A stretch of 64,000 nt of DNA from Eubacterium sp. (lineage in GTDB: Bacteria; Bacillota; Clostridia; Lachnospirales; Lachnospiraceae): assembly GCA_016292095.1 (NCBI GenBank), contig JAEFAB010000040.1, positions 54,542-118,541 on the forward strand. Direction: 5' to 3'. The position numbers and the translations under genes were made by a program. Under the pieces are notes generated by a model that made no database searches, had not been told where the DNA came from, and saw nothing but the letters and a program-made list of their open reading frames with translations. The stretch's first letter is position 1. Each line of letters opens with the position of its first letter. Shown one piece after another: positions 55,878 through 64,000 of this stretch.

Positions 55878-58800
55878 TTATTCTCCGTAAACGCCGAATT
55901 CCCAAATAGAATATCCATATGGTAATGCACGTTCAACACCCTGCATTCTCACATATCTTGCATTTACTGAGTTGAATGTTACGGAATCTGTTCCACCGTC
56001 CTGATTTGTCAAGTTAGAAACGGTTGTCCAGTCACTTCCGTTTGTAGAAACCTGAATCTTATATGCTTTTCCGTAAGCTGCTTCCCAAAGGATTACAACT
56101 CTGTTGATGGAATAAGTCTGTCCAAGATCTACTGTCATCCAAGCATCATCTGTAAAGTTTGATGACCAACGTGTTCCGGACTGTCCATCGACTGCATTAG
56201 TTGCTGCCATTGCATCATTTTCTGATCCGGAAGCTGTTACTGTTTTATTGATTGCAACATTTGCTCCGTTTGTAGAACCGGAACCACTGCCGGATCCGTT
56301 ACCTGCACCGTAAACTTCCATTTCCCAAATAGAATATCCATATGGTAATGCACGTTCAACACCCTGCATTCTTACGTATCTTGCATCTGTAGCACTGAAT
56401 TCAATGGTATCTGTTCCACCATTCTGGTTTGTTAATGTTTTTACTGTTGTCCAGTTATTTCCGTTTGTAGAAACCTGAATCTTATAATCCTTACCATATG
56501 CAGCTTCCCAAGTTAAAACAACTTTGTTTACTGAGTAAGTCTGTCCAAGGTCTACATACATCCATGCATCATCTGCAAAGTTTGATGACCAACGTGTTCC
56601 AGAATTTCCGTCAACAGCATTTCCTGAAGCCATTGCTCCGTTTTCATCACCGGAAGAAACAGTTGTCTTATTCTTTGCAAGGTTTTCTGTTGTAGGAAGA
56701 CCCGGGTCCGGATCCGGATCAGGATCCGGATTTCCACTGCCTCCGTTAATGGTATATGTTGCAGTTGCTTCGGAGGAAGGAATCATACCCTTACGATATG
56801 CAATAGCTTTTAATGTTGTTGTGTTGCTAATCTTTACAGTTGGTACGTAAAGTTTAGAGTTTGCGTTTGGTGTAGAACCATCTGTTGTGTAACGGATTTC
56901 AACACCCTTTGTTGCACTGCTGATGGAAATATTTTGTGTTCCTGAATAAGTTCCGGAAGCCTTGCTGAAGGTTGGTGTTGCAACAGTTGCTGCTTCATAT
57001 ACACCTACTTCCCAGAGAGAATATCCATATGCTAATGCACGTTTAACACCCTGCATTCTTACGTATCTACATGTTGTTGCATCGAAGACGATTTCTTCAT
57101 CGCCACCCTTGCAGTTATTGTTTTCGTAAACAGTTGTCCAATTATTTCCGTTTGTGGAAACCTGAATCTTATATTCTTTCGCATAAGAAGCTTCCCAAGC
57201 GAGAGTTACTTTGTTAATTGTATAATTCTGACCTAAGTCAATTGTTGCATTTTCGTTGTCAGTGAATCCTGATGACCAACGTGTGGACTTATCATTATCT
57301 ACTAACTTATCTCCGCCAACAGTTGCATTTTCTGCAGAAGATACTGTTACATTCTTTCCTAATGCAATATTTATATCCTTAGAAACATTGCTTCCGTCTA
57401 CAGTAATTGTGCTGGATGCCATTGCTGATGTAATGTACTGATCTTTTACAGCGATTGCTTTAACAGTTGCTGTAGAAGAAACTGCAAATGTGCTTCCATC
57501 ATATACCTGTGAAGATGTGTTTGGCATTGAACCATCTGTTGTGTAGTAGATTGTTGCTCCAGGAGTTGTTGATGATAATGTTACGTACTGTGTATCATCA
57601 TATGTTCCTGAAGGAACTGAGATTTCCGGTGTTTCTGCCTGCTGAATATTAAAGTTTCTGTCTTTGTATACTTCAAAACTTACAAGTGCTTTTGCACCGA
57701 TTGTTGCTGTACCCTTCTGAGTACCGTTTACATTAAATCCTACAACCTTTGTTTCGTTTGTTGGATTCCAAACAGTTGCTGTATATTTGTTTGTATTCTT
57801 GTTATAGTAAACTGCTGCTGAGCAATCTCCTGTTGCAACGATTTCTGTAGTCTTAACTCCTAATTCTTTCATTGCACTGATGAACCAGTATGTATTTGCT
57901 GTATCAGTTCTCTGAACCTTTGTATCGTTTGCAAGGAATTTCTGCATTGCACGGTTTGGATCTGTCTGTGAAAGGAATGGCCATGTGATATGCTGCCAAC
58001 CTGTATCCTGATGTGGATATTCATTGACCATCTTATCAATTTCAGCCTGAGTCTTTCCTTCATTCTGTGCTGCCTGAATTGCTTTCGCCATTGCAACATC
58101 TGTATCATTTTCCAATCCTGCATAAATTTCTGCAGCTCTTGTCTGATTCATACCATAGTATGTTAAATATTCTGAAATTGGTAACCACTGGATTCCATAT
58201 ACGTAAAGTGGCTGTCCTCCGAAGAATGTTCCATAGAAGTTAATTCCACCGTATACCTGACCTACTACCTCATATGGCCATGCATCAATCCAGTTGTCTT
58301 TGTCATAATCGAACCAGTACTGTTCAACTGCTTCCATTTCGTTAGAGAATCCGAATACACCGGCATCACGATAAGTATCGTTTTCTGTAAGTACTCCCCA
58401 AAGATACATACTTACCCAGCTGAATAAGGATTCTGATGCAGATTCCTGGTTGTTTCCTGAATCATTATCTGCGTATCCACCTGCCCATGAATGTCCTTCA
58501 TACATGTCATACGCTCTGAATCTGCAGTATTCACTATCATTATCTGATGGGTTTGCATAATCACGAATCATTAATTCAATCATGCCCTTGTAGTCGTTGT
58601 AGAACTGTTCATCATAGGTTGCAAGAACAGTTGCTGCAAACATGAAATATCCGTATGTGAAGTGGTGGTCGCAAATTGCTGCGTTGGCACCAAATTCACT
58701 CTGTTCGTAGAATAATGTTCCCCAGTTCTGATTGTAAATGAAATAGCTGATATCATTTGCTCCATCATATGTGAACCAGTTTACAAGAATCTTTTTAATT

Positions 58801-61028
58801 CTCTTTAAGAATACATCTCTCAGTTCTGTTTCACCTAACTGATCTGCCATTAATGCACCCATTCCCAAAGGATGAAGGTTCTTTCCTTCCCAGTATGCAT
58901 CACCTGCAGGATTTAAGTTCTTTGTAGCATCTTCCAACTGACTTAAGTATCCAAGAATTGCTTCTCCATCGAAGTCTGATGTTCTAGGAAGTGCAAATGT
59001 TGGAAGAAGACCTGCAAAGTCTGAAACAGTGCTAAATGATTTTCCTTCAATTGTTTTCATATCACCACGTACTGATGTGTATGTGGTAAATGCATTGTTA
59101 TCATCTGTAGAATGTTTCCACTGATGAGGTAACATACACATAAATGTGTTTCCTGTAAATCCACCTCTTTTTACATTTGTTGTTACTGCGTAATTAGAAG
59201 TAATTTTACCCTGAGCGTCATTGTAGTTATATGTTACAGAAGTGTTTGTAACAAATGCATAACCATGACGATAGAATGTTTCAATCTGGCCCTTGTTTTT
59301 CATTGTACCGACTGACATATATCCGTCATTTCCCGGGAAAGTGATTCTGATATTCTTTCCGATTTTCTTAAATTCAGTATTTGCCGGCACTGATAAACAG
59401 TAATAGCTCTTTGATGTATTTGTTCTGTTTTTATTATCACTATCTGTTACTTCAATTCCAATGTGGTCTGCTGTCACTGAAGAAAGATTGTTTGTCAAAA
59501 TTTCGTTTCCGTTACCATCAAAAATTGATGTAATATTTGCTGATGTAATAGTCACTGCTCTGGTTGTTCCATATTCTGTGTAAATATATGGAGAACCTTT
59601 TACAAATGTACTTGTCATTGCCACATGATTGTCATCAGCTAACTGTGCTGTTACCGAGAAATCACTGTATCCGCTTACTTTATCACAAGCGGTTTCTGTT
59701 TCAAGGTTTTCAGGTAAAATATAAAAATCAATTTCTGTTTCGGTATTCACTGATACATTCACATCAGTTGGTCCCATATCAGGAAGCCATCCTTCTGTTG
59801 TAGTAAGGATTCCAAGTCCCTTTGTGGAATACTTTGTCTTAAATGGCAATGTACAAAGAGGATTACCAAACTTATTGATTAACATTGACTGCCACCAGTC
59901 ATTACTTGCGATTGGTGCATTTACGTTATCTGTTTTGTAAATTGGTAATTTTGCTTTTTCATTGTACATAGAGTTTGCCAGATAGGTTCCCTTTCCATCT
60001 GAAACAACTCTTGACTGTGGAAGATTAGGAATACTGTGAGTTACCTTTTGGTCACCATTCTTATATTCGTAAACCTTCATTTCATATATACTAAATCCGC
60101 TACCACTTTCAACTCTTGTATATCCATACATTCTTACATAACGTGCATTTGCATAAAGTTCAACATTTGCTACATGGAATCCGGAACCTTTTGTTTCGCG
60201 GAATAATGTAGTCCAGTTGTTTCCGTCTGTAGATGTCTGAATGTCATATATTTTTCCTGCGTCAGATGCCCAATCAATTACAACCCGACCAATTTCATAA
60301 TTTCTTCCAAGATCAACTGTTAACCACTGGTTATCTGCTTCTCCGGAAGTCCAAGATGTATTGTCCTTTCCATCTACTGCATTTGTAGCTAACACTCCGG
60401 TCTGATTGATTACACCATTTTCATCATACATCCACCAAATATCTCTCAGTGAAGATGCTGATACGTTTTTGCCCTGCGCAATATTTGTTCCATATTTTAC
60501 CGGTCTCTTTGTTACTCCGTCTAAACCGTACACTTCAAATTCATAGAGAGAGTAACCATATGCCGGTAACTGTTTTTCTGTCATATACAATCTTACATAT
60601 CTGGCATTCGCCTGAATATTCCGTTCTTCATTTCCTCCGTTGCAATTGTTATTTGCATCGATTGTTGTCCAGTTCTCTTCATCATTAGAAGTCTGAATCT
60701 GATACTTCTTTGCATAAGCCCCTTCCCAATAGAGTTTCACACCTGTAATCTGTGTTACTTTTCCTAAGTCAACGTAAATCCATTCCTCCTGATTCCCCCA
60801 GGCACTTTCCCAACGGGTTCCCAATGTGCCGTCGGCAACATATGCCGGATCGCTATTACCCACACTTGAGCTGGCGTATACTGCTCTTCCTTTTGAAATA
60901 ACATAAGGCGAGTTGTCATCCGCTTTAACTGTGAGATTCTGTGTTGGAAGCATTCCAACAACCATAGCAGTTGCTAAAAACGCTGCGAACGTTTTCTTCG
61001 CTTTGGTAATCACGTTACCTTTTCTCAT
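55878..61028 (-). CDS. Secreted GH81 endo-beta-1,3-glucanase with five discoidin domains
   Basis: 1716 residues from the ATG at 61028 (ATGGAGGAGAAAAAA). Signal peptide about 1-35 (FAAFLATAMVVGMLPT). Then: discoidin (F5/8C, CBM32-like) 43-173 and 180-316; GH81 catalytic domain about 353-1060 (IASNDWWQSMLINKFGNP; acid Asp in CDHHFTYGYF near 786; catalytic Glu in SGNNQESASE near 859); chitobiase-C-like beta domain 1136-1213 (YYTTDGSMPN); discoidin 1216-1343; a second chitobiase-C-like domain 1348-1426; PDPDPDPDPG linker; discoidin 1446-1570 and 1586-1716. The enzyme cuts internal beta-1,3-glucan (laminarin, fungal wall, callose). About 36 N-X-S/T sequons were hand-counted. No anchor motif: likely released or bound by its discoidins. 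Confidence 0.93.
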   Translation of the reverse strand: MRKGNVITKAKKTFAAFLATAMVVGMLPTQNLTVKADDNSPYVISKGRAVYASSSVGNSDPAYVADGTLGTRWESAWGNQEEWIYVDLGKVTQITGVKLYWEGAYAKKYQIQTSNDEENWTTIDANNNCNGGNEERNIQANARYVRLYMTEKQLPAYGYSLYEFEVYGLDGVTKRPVKYGTNIAQGKNVSASSLRDIWWMYDENGVINQTGVLATNAVDGKDNTSWTSGEADNQWLTVDLGRNYEIGRVVIDWASDAGKIYDIQTSTDGNNWTTLFRETKGSGFHVANVELYANARYVRMYGYTRVESGSGFSIYEMKVYEYKNGDQKVTHSIPNLPQSRVVSDGKGTYLANSMYNEKAKLPIYKTDNVNAPIASNDWWQSMLINKFGNPLCTLPFKTKYSTKGLGILTTTEGWLPDMGPTDVNVSVNTETEIDFYILPENLETETACDKVSGYSDFSVTAQLADDNHVAMTSTFVKGSPYIYTEYGTTRAVTITSANITSIFDGNGNEILTNNLSSVTADHIGIEVTDSDNKNRTNTSKSYYCLSVPANTEFKKIGKNIRITFPGNDGYMSVGTMKNKGQIETFYRHGYAFVTNTSVTYNYNDAQGKITSNYAVTTNVKRGGFTGNTFMCMLPHQWKHSTDDNNAFTTYTSVRGDMKTIEGKSFSTVSDFAGLLPTFALPRTSDFDGEAILGYLSQLEDATKNLNPAGDAYWEGKNLHPLGMGALMADQLGETELRDVFLKRIKKILVNWFTYDGANDISYFIYNQNWGTLFYEQSEFGANAAICDHHFTYGYFMFAATVLATYDEQFYNDYKGMIELMIRDYANPSDNDSEYCRFRAYDMYEGHSWAGGYADNDSGNNQESASESLFSWVSMYLWGVLTENDTYRDAGVFGFSNEMEAVEQYWFDYDKDNWIDAWPYEVVGQVYGGINFYGTFFGGQPLYVYGIQWLPISEYLTYYGMNQTRAAEIYAGLENDTDVAMAKAIQAAQNEGKTQAEIDKMVNEYPHQDTGWQHITWPFLSQTDPNRAMQKFLANDTKVQRTDTANTYWFISAMKELGVKTTEIVATGDCSAAVYYNKNTNKYTATVWNPTNETKVVGFNVNGTQKGTATIGAKALVSFEVYKDRNFNIQQAETPEISVPSGTYDDTQYVTLSSTTPGATIYYTTDGSMPNTSSQVYDGSTFAVSSTATVKAIAVKDQYITSAMASSTITVDGSNVSKDINIALGKNVTVSSAENATVGGDKLVDNDKSTRWSSGFTDNENATIDLGQNYTINKVTLAWEASYAKEYKIQVSTNGNNWTTVYENNNCKGGDEEIVFDATTCRYVRMQGVKRALAYGYSLWEVGVYEAATVATPTFSKASGTYSGTQNISISSATKGVEIRYTTDGSTPNANSKLYVPTVKISNTTTLKAIAYRKGMIPSSEATATYTINGGSGNPDPDPDPDPGLPTTENLAKNKTTVSSGDENGAMASGNAVDGNSGTRWSSNFADDAWMYVDLGQTYSVNKVVLTWEAAYGKDYKIQVSTNGNNWTTVKTLTNQNGGTDTIEFSATDARYVRMQGVERALPYGYSIWEMEVYGAGNGSGSGSGSTNGANVAINKTVTASGSENDAMAATNAVDGQSGTRWSSNFTDDAWMTVDLGQTYSINRVVILWEAAYGKAYKIQVSTNGSDWTTVSNLTNQDGGTDSVTFNSVNARYVRMQGVERALPYGYSIWEFGVYGE

Positions 61029-61107
61029 TTTTTTCTCCTCCATTTTTAACTGCTTAATACTCTGTTCATTACAAAACAGTCAAAAAACGTAAAACACGTT
61101 TTGCATG

Positions 61108-61272
61108 CATTTTGACTTATTTCACAATGAATTATCCGAACCGTTTTGCATCTCGGACAAAATGCAAGAACATAATAAGATTAGAGAGAAAAAATGTTTT
61201 TTGCAATATATCAACAATTTTGAAACGTTTTTCTTTATTTTTTTGTGCATTTTGTATAATACCACTGCATTT
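61108..61272 (-). promoter_or_regulatory. Promoter region of the GH81 gene with repeated TGCATTTT-like boxes
   Basis: On the minus strand TTGCAA (61201-61206), 17-base spacer, TAATCT (61178-61183). Around it the core TGCATTTT or its complement recurs: TTTTGCATGCATTTT (61110-61124), TTTTGCAT and AAATGCAA (61144-61166, an inverted pair), GTGCATTTTG (61246-61255) and TGCATTTC (61266-61273). These may be operator half-sites. The rest of 61029-61557 is AT-rich with no gene. Confidence 0.4.
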
Positions 61273-61455
61273 CAAAGGGGTCATAAAACAATTTTTAGTA
61301 TATTTTTCTGTTTTTTTATTTTTCTTCACAGCCTTGGAACGTTTTTATTGACATAAAAGTGTTTTTATTTGATTTCTTCATTTTTTAAACTTTAGCACTT
61401 TAGCTCAACATATTGATATTTTTTTCTTCTTTTTTCATTTTTTATCCCCTAAAAA

Positions 61456-61497
61456 ACAAAAAAAGAGGGCATCTTCAAAAAAGATTTTCCTCTTTTA
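61456..61497 (-). terminator. Terminator of the CotF-like pair
   Basis: AAAGAGG ... ATCTT pairs with AAGAT ... CCTCTTT, followed by TTTTTGTTTTTT on the minus strand. Confidence 0.8.
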
Positions 61498-61557
61498 ATC
61501 TTTCACAAGTTTTGGAATAAAAATCCTTTTTGATTCGCCCCTCTTCTTTCCTATTTT

Positions 61558-61809
61558 CTAAAGTCCGGAAGTAAAGATTGCTCTCACTCGCGATACTTCC
61601 TGATCTGTTGCTTTTTCGGCCGGAATATAATAATTTTTCATTCTGGCAATCTCATATAATTCTTCCTGTGATGTTTCACAACTGTTTCTAAAATTCTTTA
61701 ATGTCTGTTTTAACTGCTTATTATCTGTCTGAGGAATCATTTCTCCAAACTTTCCCAATTCCGCATTAATGGATTCTAACGAATCTGTTACCATATATTT
61801 TTCCTGCAT
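61558..61809 (-). CDS. CotF-like spore coat protein, short
   Basis: 83 residues. Ferritin-like/CotF C-terminal region: SLESINAELGKFGEMIPQTD, NFRNSCETSQEELYEIARMK and the YYIPAEKA motif that ends such coat proteins. Strong RBS (GGGGAG). Lies 13 bases after its 61-residue partner; two-gene sets of this kind are frequent in Clostridia. Coat location is inferred from the family. Confidence 0.75.
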   Translation of the reverse strand: MQEKYMVTDSLESINAELGKFGEMIPQTDNKQLKQTLKNFRNSCETSQEELYEIARMKNYYIPAEKATDQEVSRVRAIFTSGL

Positions 61810-61822
61810 AATGCTCCCCTTT

Positions 61823-62008
61823 CTATCCTAAAAATCTCATCAGCTCATTCTTATTGTCTACCGCTGATTGAGCTGCCTTATTAAAGAACTGCTGTAAGTT
61901 TTTATCTACTGCCTTTTCGGCATACTCAGTCATTTTGTCATGGCTTGTTTCATAGCCGGTGATCAAATGTCTGATATTCTGCAATTCCAATTCTGTTAAA
62001 TCTGTCAT
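61823..62008 (-). CDS. Small helical spore-coat-associated protein
   Basis: 61 residues, helical: LTELELQNIRHLITGYETSH, then YAEKAVDKNLQQFFNKAAQS. Resembles the N-terminal half of CotF-type proteins, so this pair is a split version of one longer coat protein. RBS TAGGAGG 7 bases before ATG. Confidence 0.75.
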   Translation of the reverse strand: MTDLTELELQNIRHLITGYETSHDKMTEYAEKAVDKNLQQFFNKAAQSAVDNKNELMRFLG

Positions 62009-62087
62009 AACAAACCTCCTATTTTTTTACTACAGAAACAGTATTGCCGAATTTTTATTTTTTATTCATTTTTCGTATAAAAAGAAA

Positions 62088-62124
62088 GTGCCCACCATTC
62101 AGTATCAAACTGTTTGGTGAGCAC
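62088..62124 (-). terminator. Terminator of the GH64 gene
   Basis: GTGCCCACCA (62088-62097) with TGGTGAGCAC (62115-62124), two mismatches, followed on the minus strand by TTTCTTTTT. Confidence 0.8.
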
Positions 62125-62158
62125 TCGCCCCTTTTGATTATTTATTATAATTTTCTGT

Positions 62159-64000
62159 TTACCACTTCAAATCAATAGTCCATCTGGATGCATTTCCGCA
62201 TTCTACCAGTGTACTCTGATCTGCTACGTCGTCATAGCAGAATCCATATGCTCTGCTTCCAACGGAATGTCTGTGGAAGAACGCTGCATATTCGTTATAG
62301 ATTTCTCCACTCTTATAGAATGTAGATGGTTTGCCCCACTTTTCAGGTTCCATTGCAATACCTCTGGTGAAGGCTGCACAAAGCTGTGCTTCAATTGCTA
62401 ATTCCTTACTACTTTCATATGCCTTGTATAAATTTTCAGGACTAATTCGATTGAATGCGCCTCTACCTTCCAATACATCCTGAGTCGTTGGCTTATCAAT
62501 GTAAAAGACACCTTTATCATTGGTAAAAATCATTCTGTTTCCGGATACACGTCCGGTGAAATCGCCGGCTTCGGAACTGATTGACAAATCATGACTTGAA
62601 TAATAATTCCAGAAACGATTGATATAATCATCATAATAATTTCCATACTGCTTTCCTTCACCGAAAGTCAGTTTAGCCGGACACATAATTCGTTCTTCTG
62701 TAATTAATGTACGGAATTTATCAGAAACTTCATTATAGTATGCACTAAAGATTTCTGCTCTTGTTCCAACGTCTCCCACACATCTGTCATATCCGCCGTA
62801 CTCATCTGTCAATCTTGTTACCATTGGGAAACTGAAGAAGTCTACACGGGTTGTATTTCCGTGGAATGTAATTCCACCGTTTACTGCTTCTGTTGTAAAT
62901 TCGATGTATTCAAATAATGTATGATAGTTTGCATCTCCCGGGTTATTAGTATCCGGACCTGCATATTCAATATTTCCTTCTGAACCATTAAAGGTAATAT
63001 AAACAGGTTCGCCATAACTGATATACATTCTTCCTGATTCTACAGCCGGAAGATGAACAGATTTGTTATCAGCTAAGTTATGAACAATTTTTTGTGAATA
63101 GCTTCTGCTTCCAATCATTCCATCATTATCTGAAAGATGTGCTTCAATCAGGTTTCCATTTGCATCAACATATGCAGTCTTATGTGTTACAGGATTTCTT
63201 CCAACAACTATCCAATAAATCTGATCATTTCTGTACTGTCCACCTGTTTTATTATTTAACTGAAGAATAATTTTTCCGTCCTGTTTCTGAATACTTTCAT
63301 CAATTACCGGCTTATTTTCTTCAGCAATTTCTGTTGTTTCTTCCGGTGCTGTTCCGTTTACGATTATTTCCATGCTAACACGATTTGATTCAGTATTTGC
63401 CTGTGGATTTACGTGCGCAACAGAAACCACGTGCTTTCCTGCTACCTGAACCGGAATTGAGTATCTTGCTGCTGTAACTTTTGTTTTCTTACGAACACCG
63501 TCCACATAAACGTTATAGCAGTTTGGTTCAGCTGCTCCCCAAACAACACTGATAATTCCCGCATCCGGATTTTCAACGACCATACCGAATGGTTCGGCAA
63601 TGGATGAATCGGTTGTGAAATTAATTGTTGTCTGTGGCTGTGTCGGCTGCTGAGTTGGCTGCTGTGTCGGCTGCTGAGTTGGCTGCTGTGTTGGTGCCTG
63701 TGTTGTAGGCTGTGTTGAACCACTTCCCTTTGCATTGTATACACGAAGAACTGCCTTCACCTGATTTGCATTGTTATAAACAATGACTGTATTATCTTTT
63801 TCTGTTAAATCATTTACATTAATAAATAGTCCGGCTCCTTCAACTTTTCCTGTTGATGTCTGTCCATTTACTGTAACATTCTTAATATCTGCATCATTAA
63901 AGATGTTATGGATTGCAACAATTCCCTGGAAGTTCTGAATGTTATTTGGTCTAACTTCCCCTTGTGTAACAACCACTTTATAAGTATTTGCTAACGCTCC
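62159..64000 (-). CDS. Secreted GH64 beta-1,3-glucanase (N-terminus outside the window)
   Basis: At least 613 residues; the frame is open past the right edge, so the start is missing. In order: a CBM-like beta domain (NVTVNGQTSTGKVEGAGLF), a Thr/Gln/Pro repeat linker (QPTQQPTQQPTQ) at about 62159+1150 bases from the stop, an Ig-like domain (NCYNVYVDGVRKKT), then the GH64 (thaumatin-like) catalytic domain: QIYWIVVGRNP, GRMYISYGEPVYITF, YIEFTTEAVNGG, RVDFFSFPMVTRL and the late LCAAFTRGI. GH64 enzymes release laminari-oligosaccharides (pentamers) from beta-1,3-glucan, complementing the GH81 enzyme next door. Confidence 0.88.
   Translation of the reverse strand, partial: GALANTYKVVVTQGEVRPNNIQNFQGIVAIHNIFNDADIKNVTVNGQTSTGKVEGAGLFINVNDLTEKDNTVIVYNNANQVKAVLRVYNAKGSGSTQPTTQAPTQQPTQQPTQQPTQQPTQPQTTINFTTDSSIAEPFGMVVENPDAGIISVVWGAAEPNCYNVYVDGVRKKTKVTAARYSIPVQVAGKHVVSVAHVNPQANTESNRVSMEIIVNGTAPEETTEIAEENKPVIDESIQKQDGKIILQLNNKTGGQYRNDQIYWIVVGRNPVTHKTAYVDANGNLIEAHLSDNDGMIGSRSYSQKIVHNLADNKSVHLPAVESGRMYISYGEPVYITFNGSEGNIEYAGPDTNNPGDANYHTLFEYIEFTTEAVNGGITFHGNTTRVDFFSFPMVTRLTDEYGGYDRCVGDVGTRAEIFSAYYNEVSDKFRTLITEERIMCPAKLTFGEGKQYGNYYDDYINRFWNYYSSHDLSISSEAGDFTGRVSGNRMIFTNDKGVFYIDKPTTQDVLEGRGAFNRISPENLYKAYESSKELAIEAQLCAAFTRGIAMEPEKWGKPSTFYKSGEIYNEYAAFFHRHSVGSRAYGFCYDDVADQSTLVECGNASRWTIDLKW

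Overview
The window reads as a chromosomal segment of an anaerobic, spore-forming member of the Clostridia, most probably Lachnospiraceae. The reasons are a low to moderate GC content, strong AGGAGG-type ribosome binding sites, PolC-type polymerase, an intact sporulation sigma factor SigK, two small CotF-like spore coat proteins, the HrcA/CIRCE system, RNase J, and the ireB-ruvX-DUF1292 and mltG-trmR-U32 gene orders known from Firmicutes. No rRNA, tRNA, CRISPR array or insertion sequence was seen. Genus cannot be decided by eye.

Layout. 1-10.8 kb: a minus-strand run pyrH-frr-uppS-cdsA-dxr-rseP-ispG-polC (UMP kinase, ribosome recycling, isoprenoid/undecaprenol and phospholipid precursors, site-2 protease, replicative polymerase; polC is cut by the left edge). 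10.9-15.5 kb: pyk on the plus strand, a flavin reductase-rubredoxin fusion, a DUF4037 protein, two small membrane proteins and an orphan 54-residue Flp pilin. 15.5-25 kb: rpsB-tsf with a structured leader, topA, dprA, comM-like, sigK, a U32 tRNA hydroxylase (trhP-like), trmR and a truncated MltG-like protein. 25-34 kb: rnj, DUF1292, ruvX, ireB, mtaB, an HPr-like protein without the phospho-histidine, thiI with its cysteine desulfurase, rsmE and prmA. 33.9-34.14 kb: a gene-free array of hairpins and short direct repeats.

34.3-43.9 kb is the unusual part. A co-directional, partly overlapping cluster encodes an STT3/AglB/PglB-type oligosaccharyltransferase with the WWDYG motif, two family-2 glycosyltransferases (one Dpm1/AglJ-like), a LicD-family phosphotransferase and a Wzx-type flippase. 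It is preceded by a large secreted protein in which about 30 N-X-S/T sequons are packed into Ig-like repeats (about 55 percent of the Asn there) and are absent from its lysine-rich C-terminus. Together these look like a complete N-linked protein glycosylation system with its own acceptor, in a Gram-positive lineage where, to my knowledge, none has been characterised. Motif similarity suggests relationship to methanogen AglB and adhesin-like proteins.

43.9-64 kb: a DUF3800 protein, the heat-shock operon hrcA-grpE-dnaK-dnaJ with CIRCE and a near-consensus promoter, a MATE transporter, a six-gene minus-strand group (MFS, 2H phosphoesterase, unknown protein, small membrane protein, lipoprotein, GNAT), then two secreted beta-1,3-glucanases (GH81 with five discoidin domains; GH64, cut by the right edge) separated by the two spore-coat-like genes.
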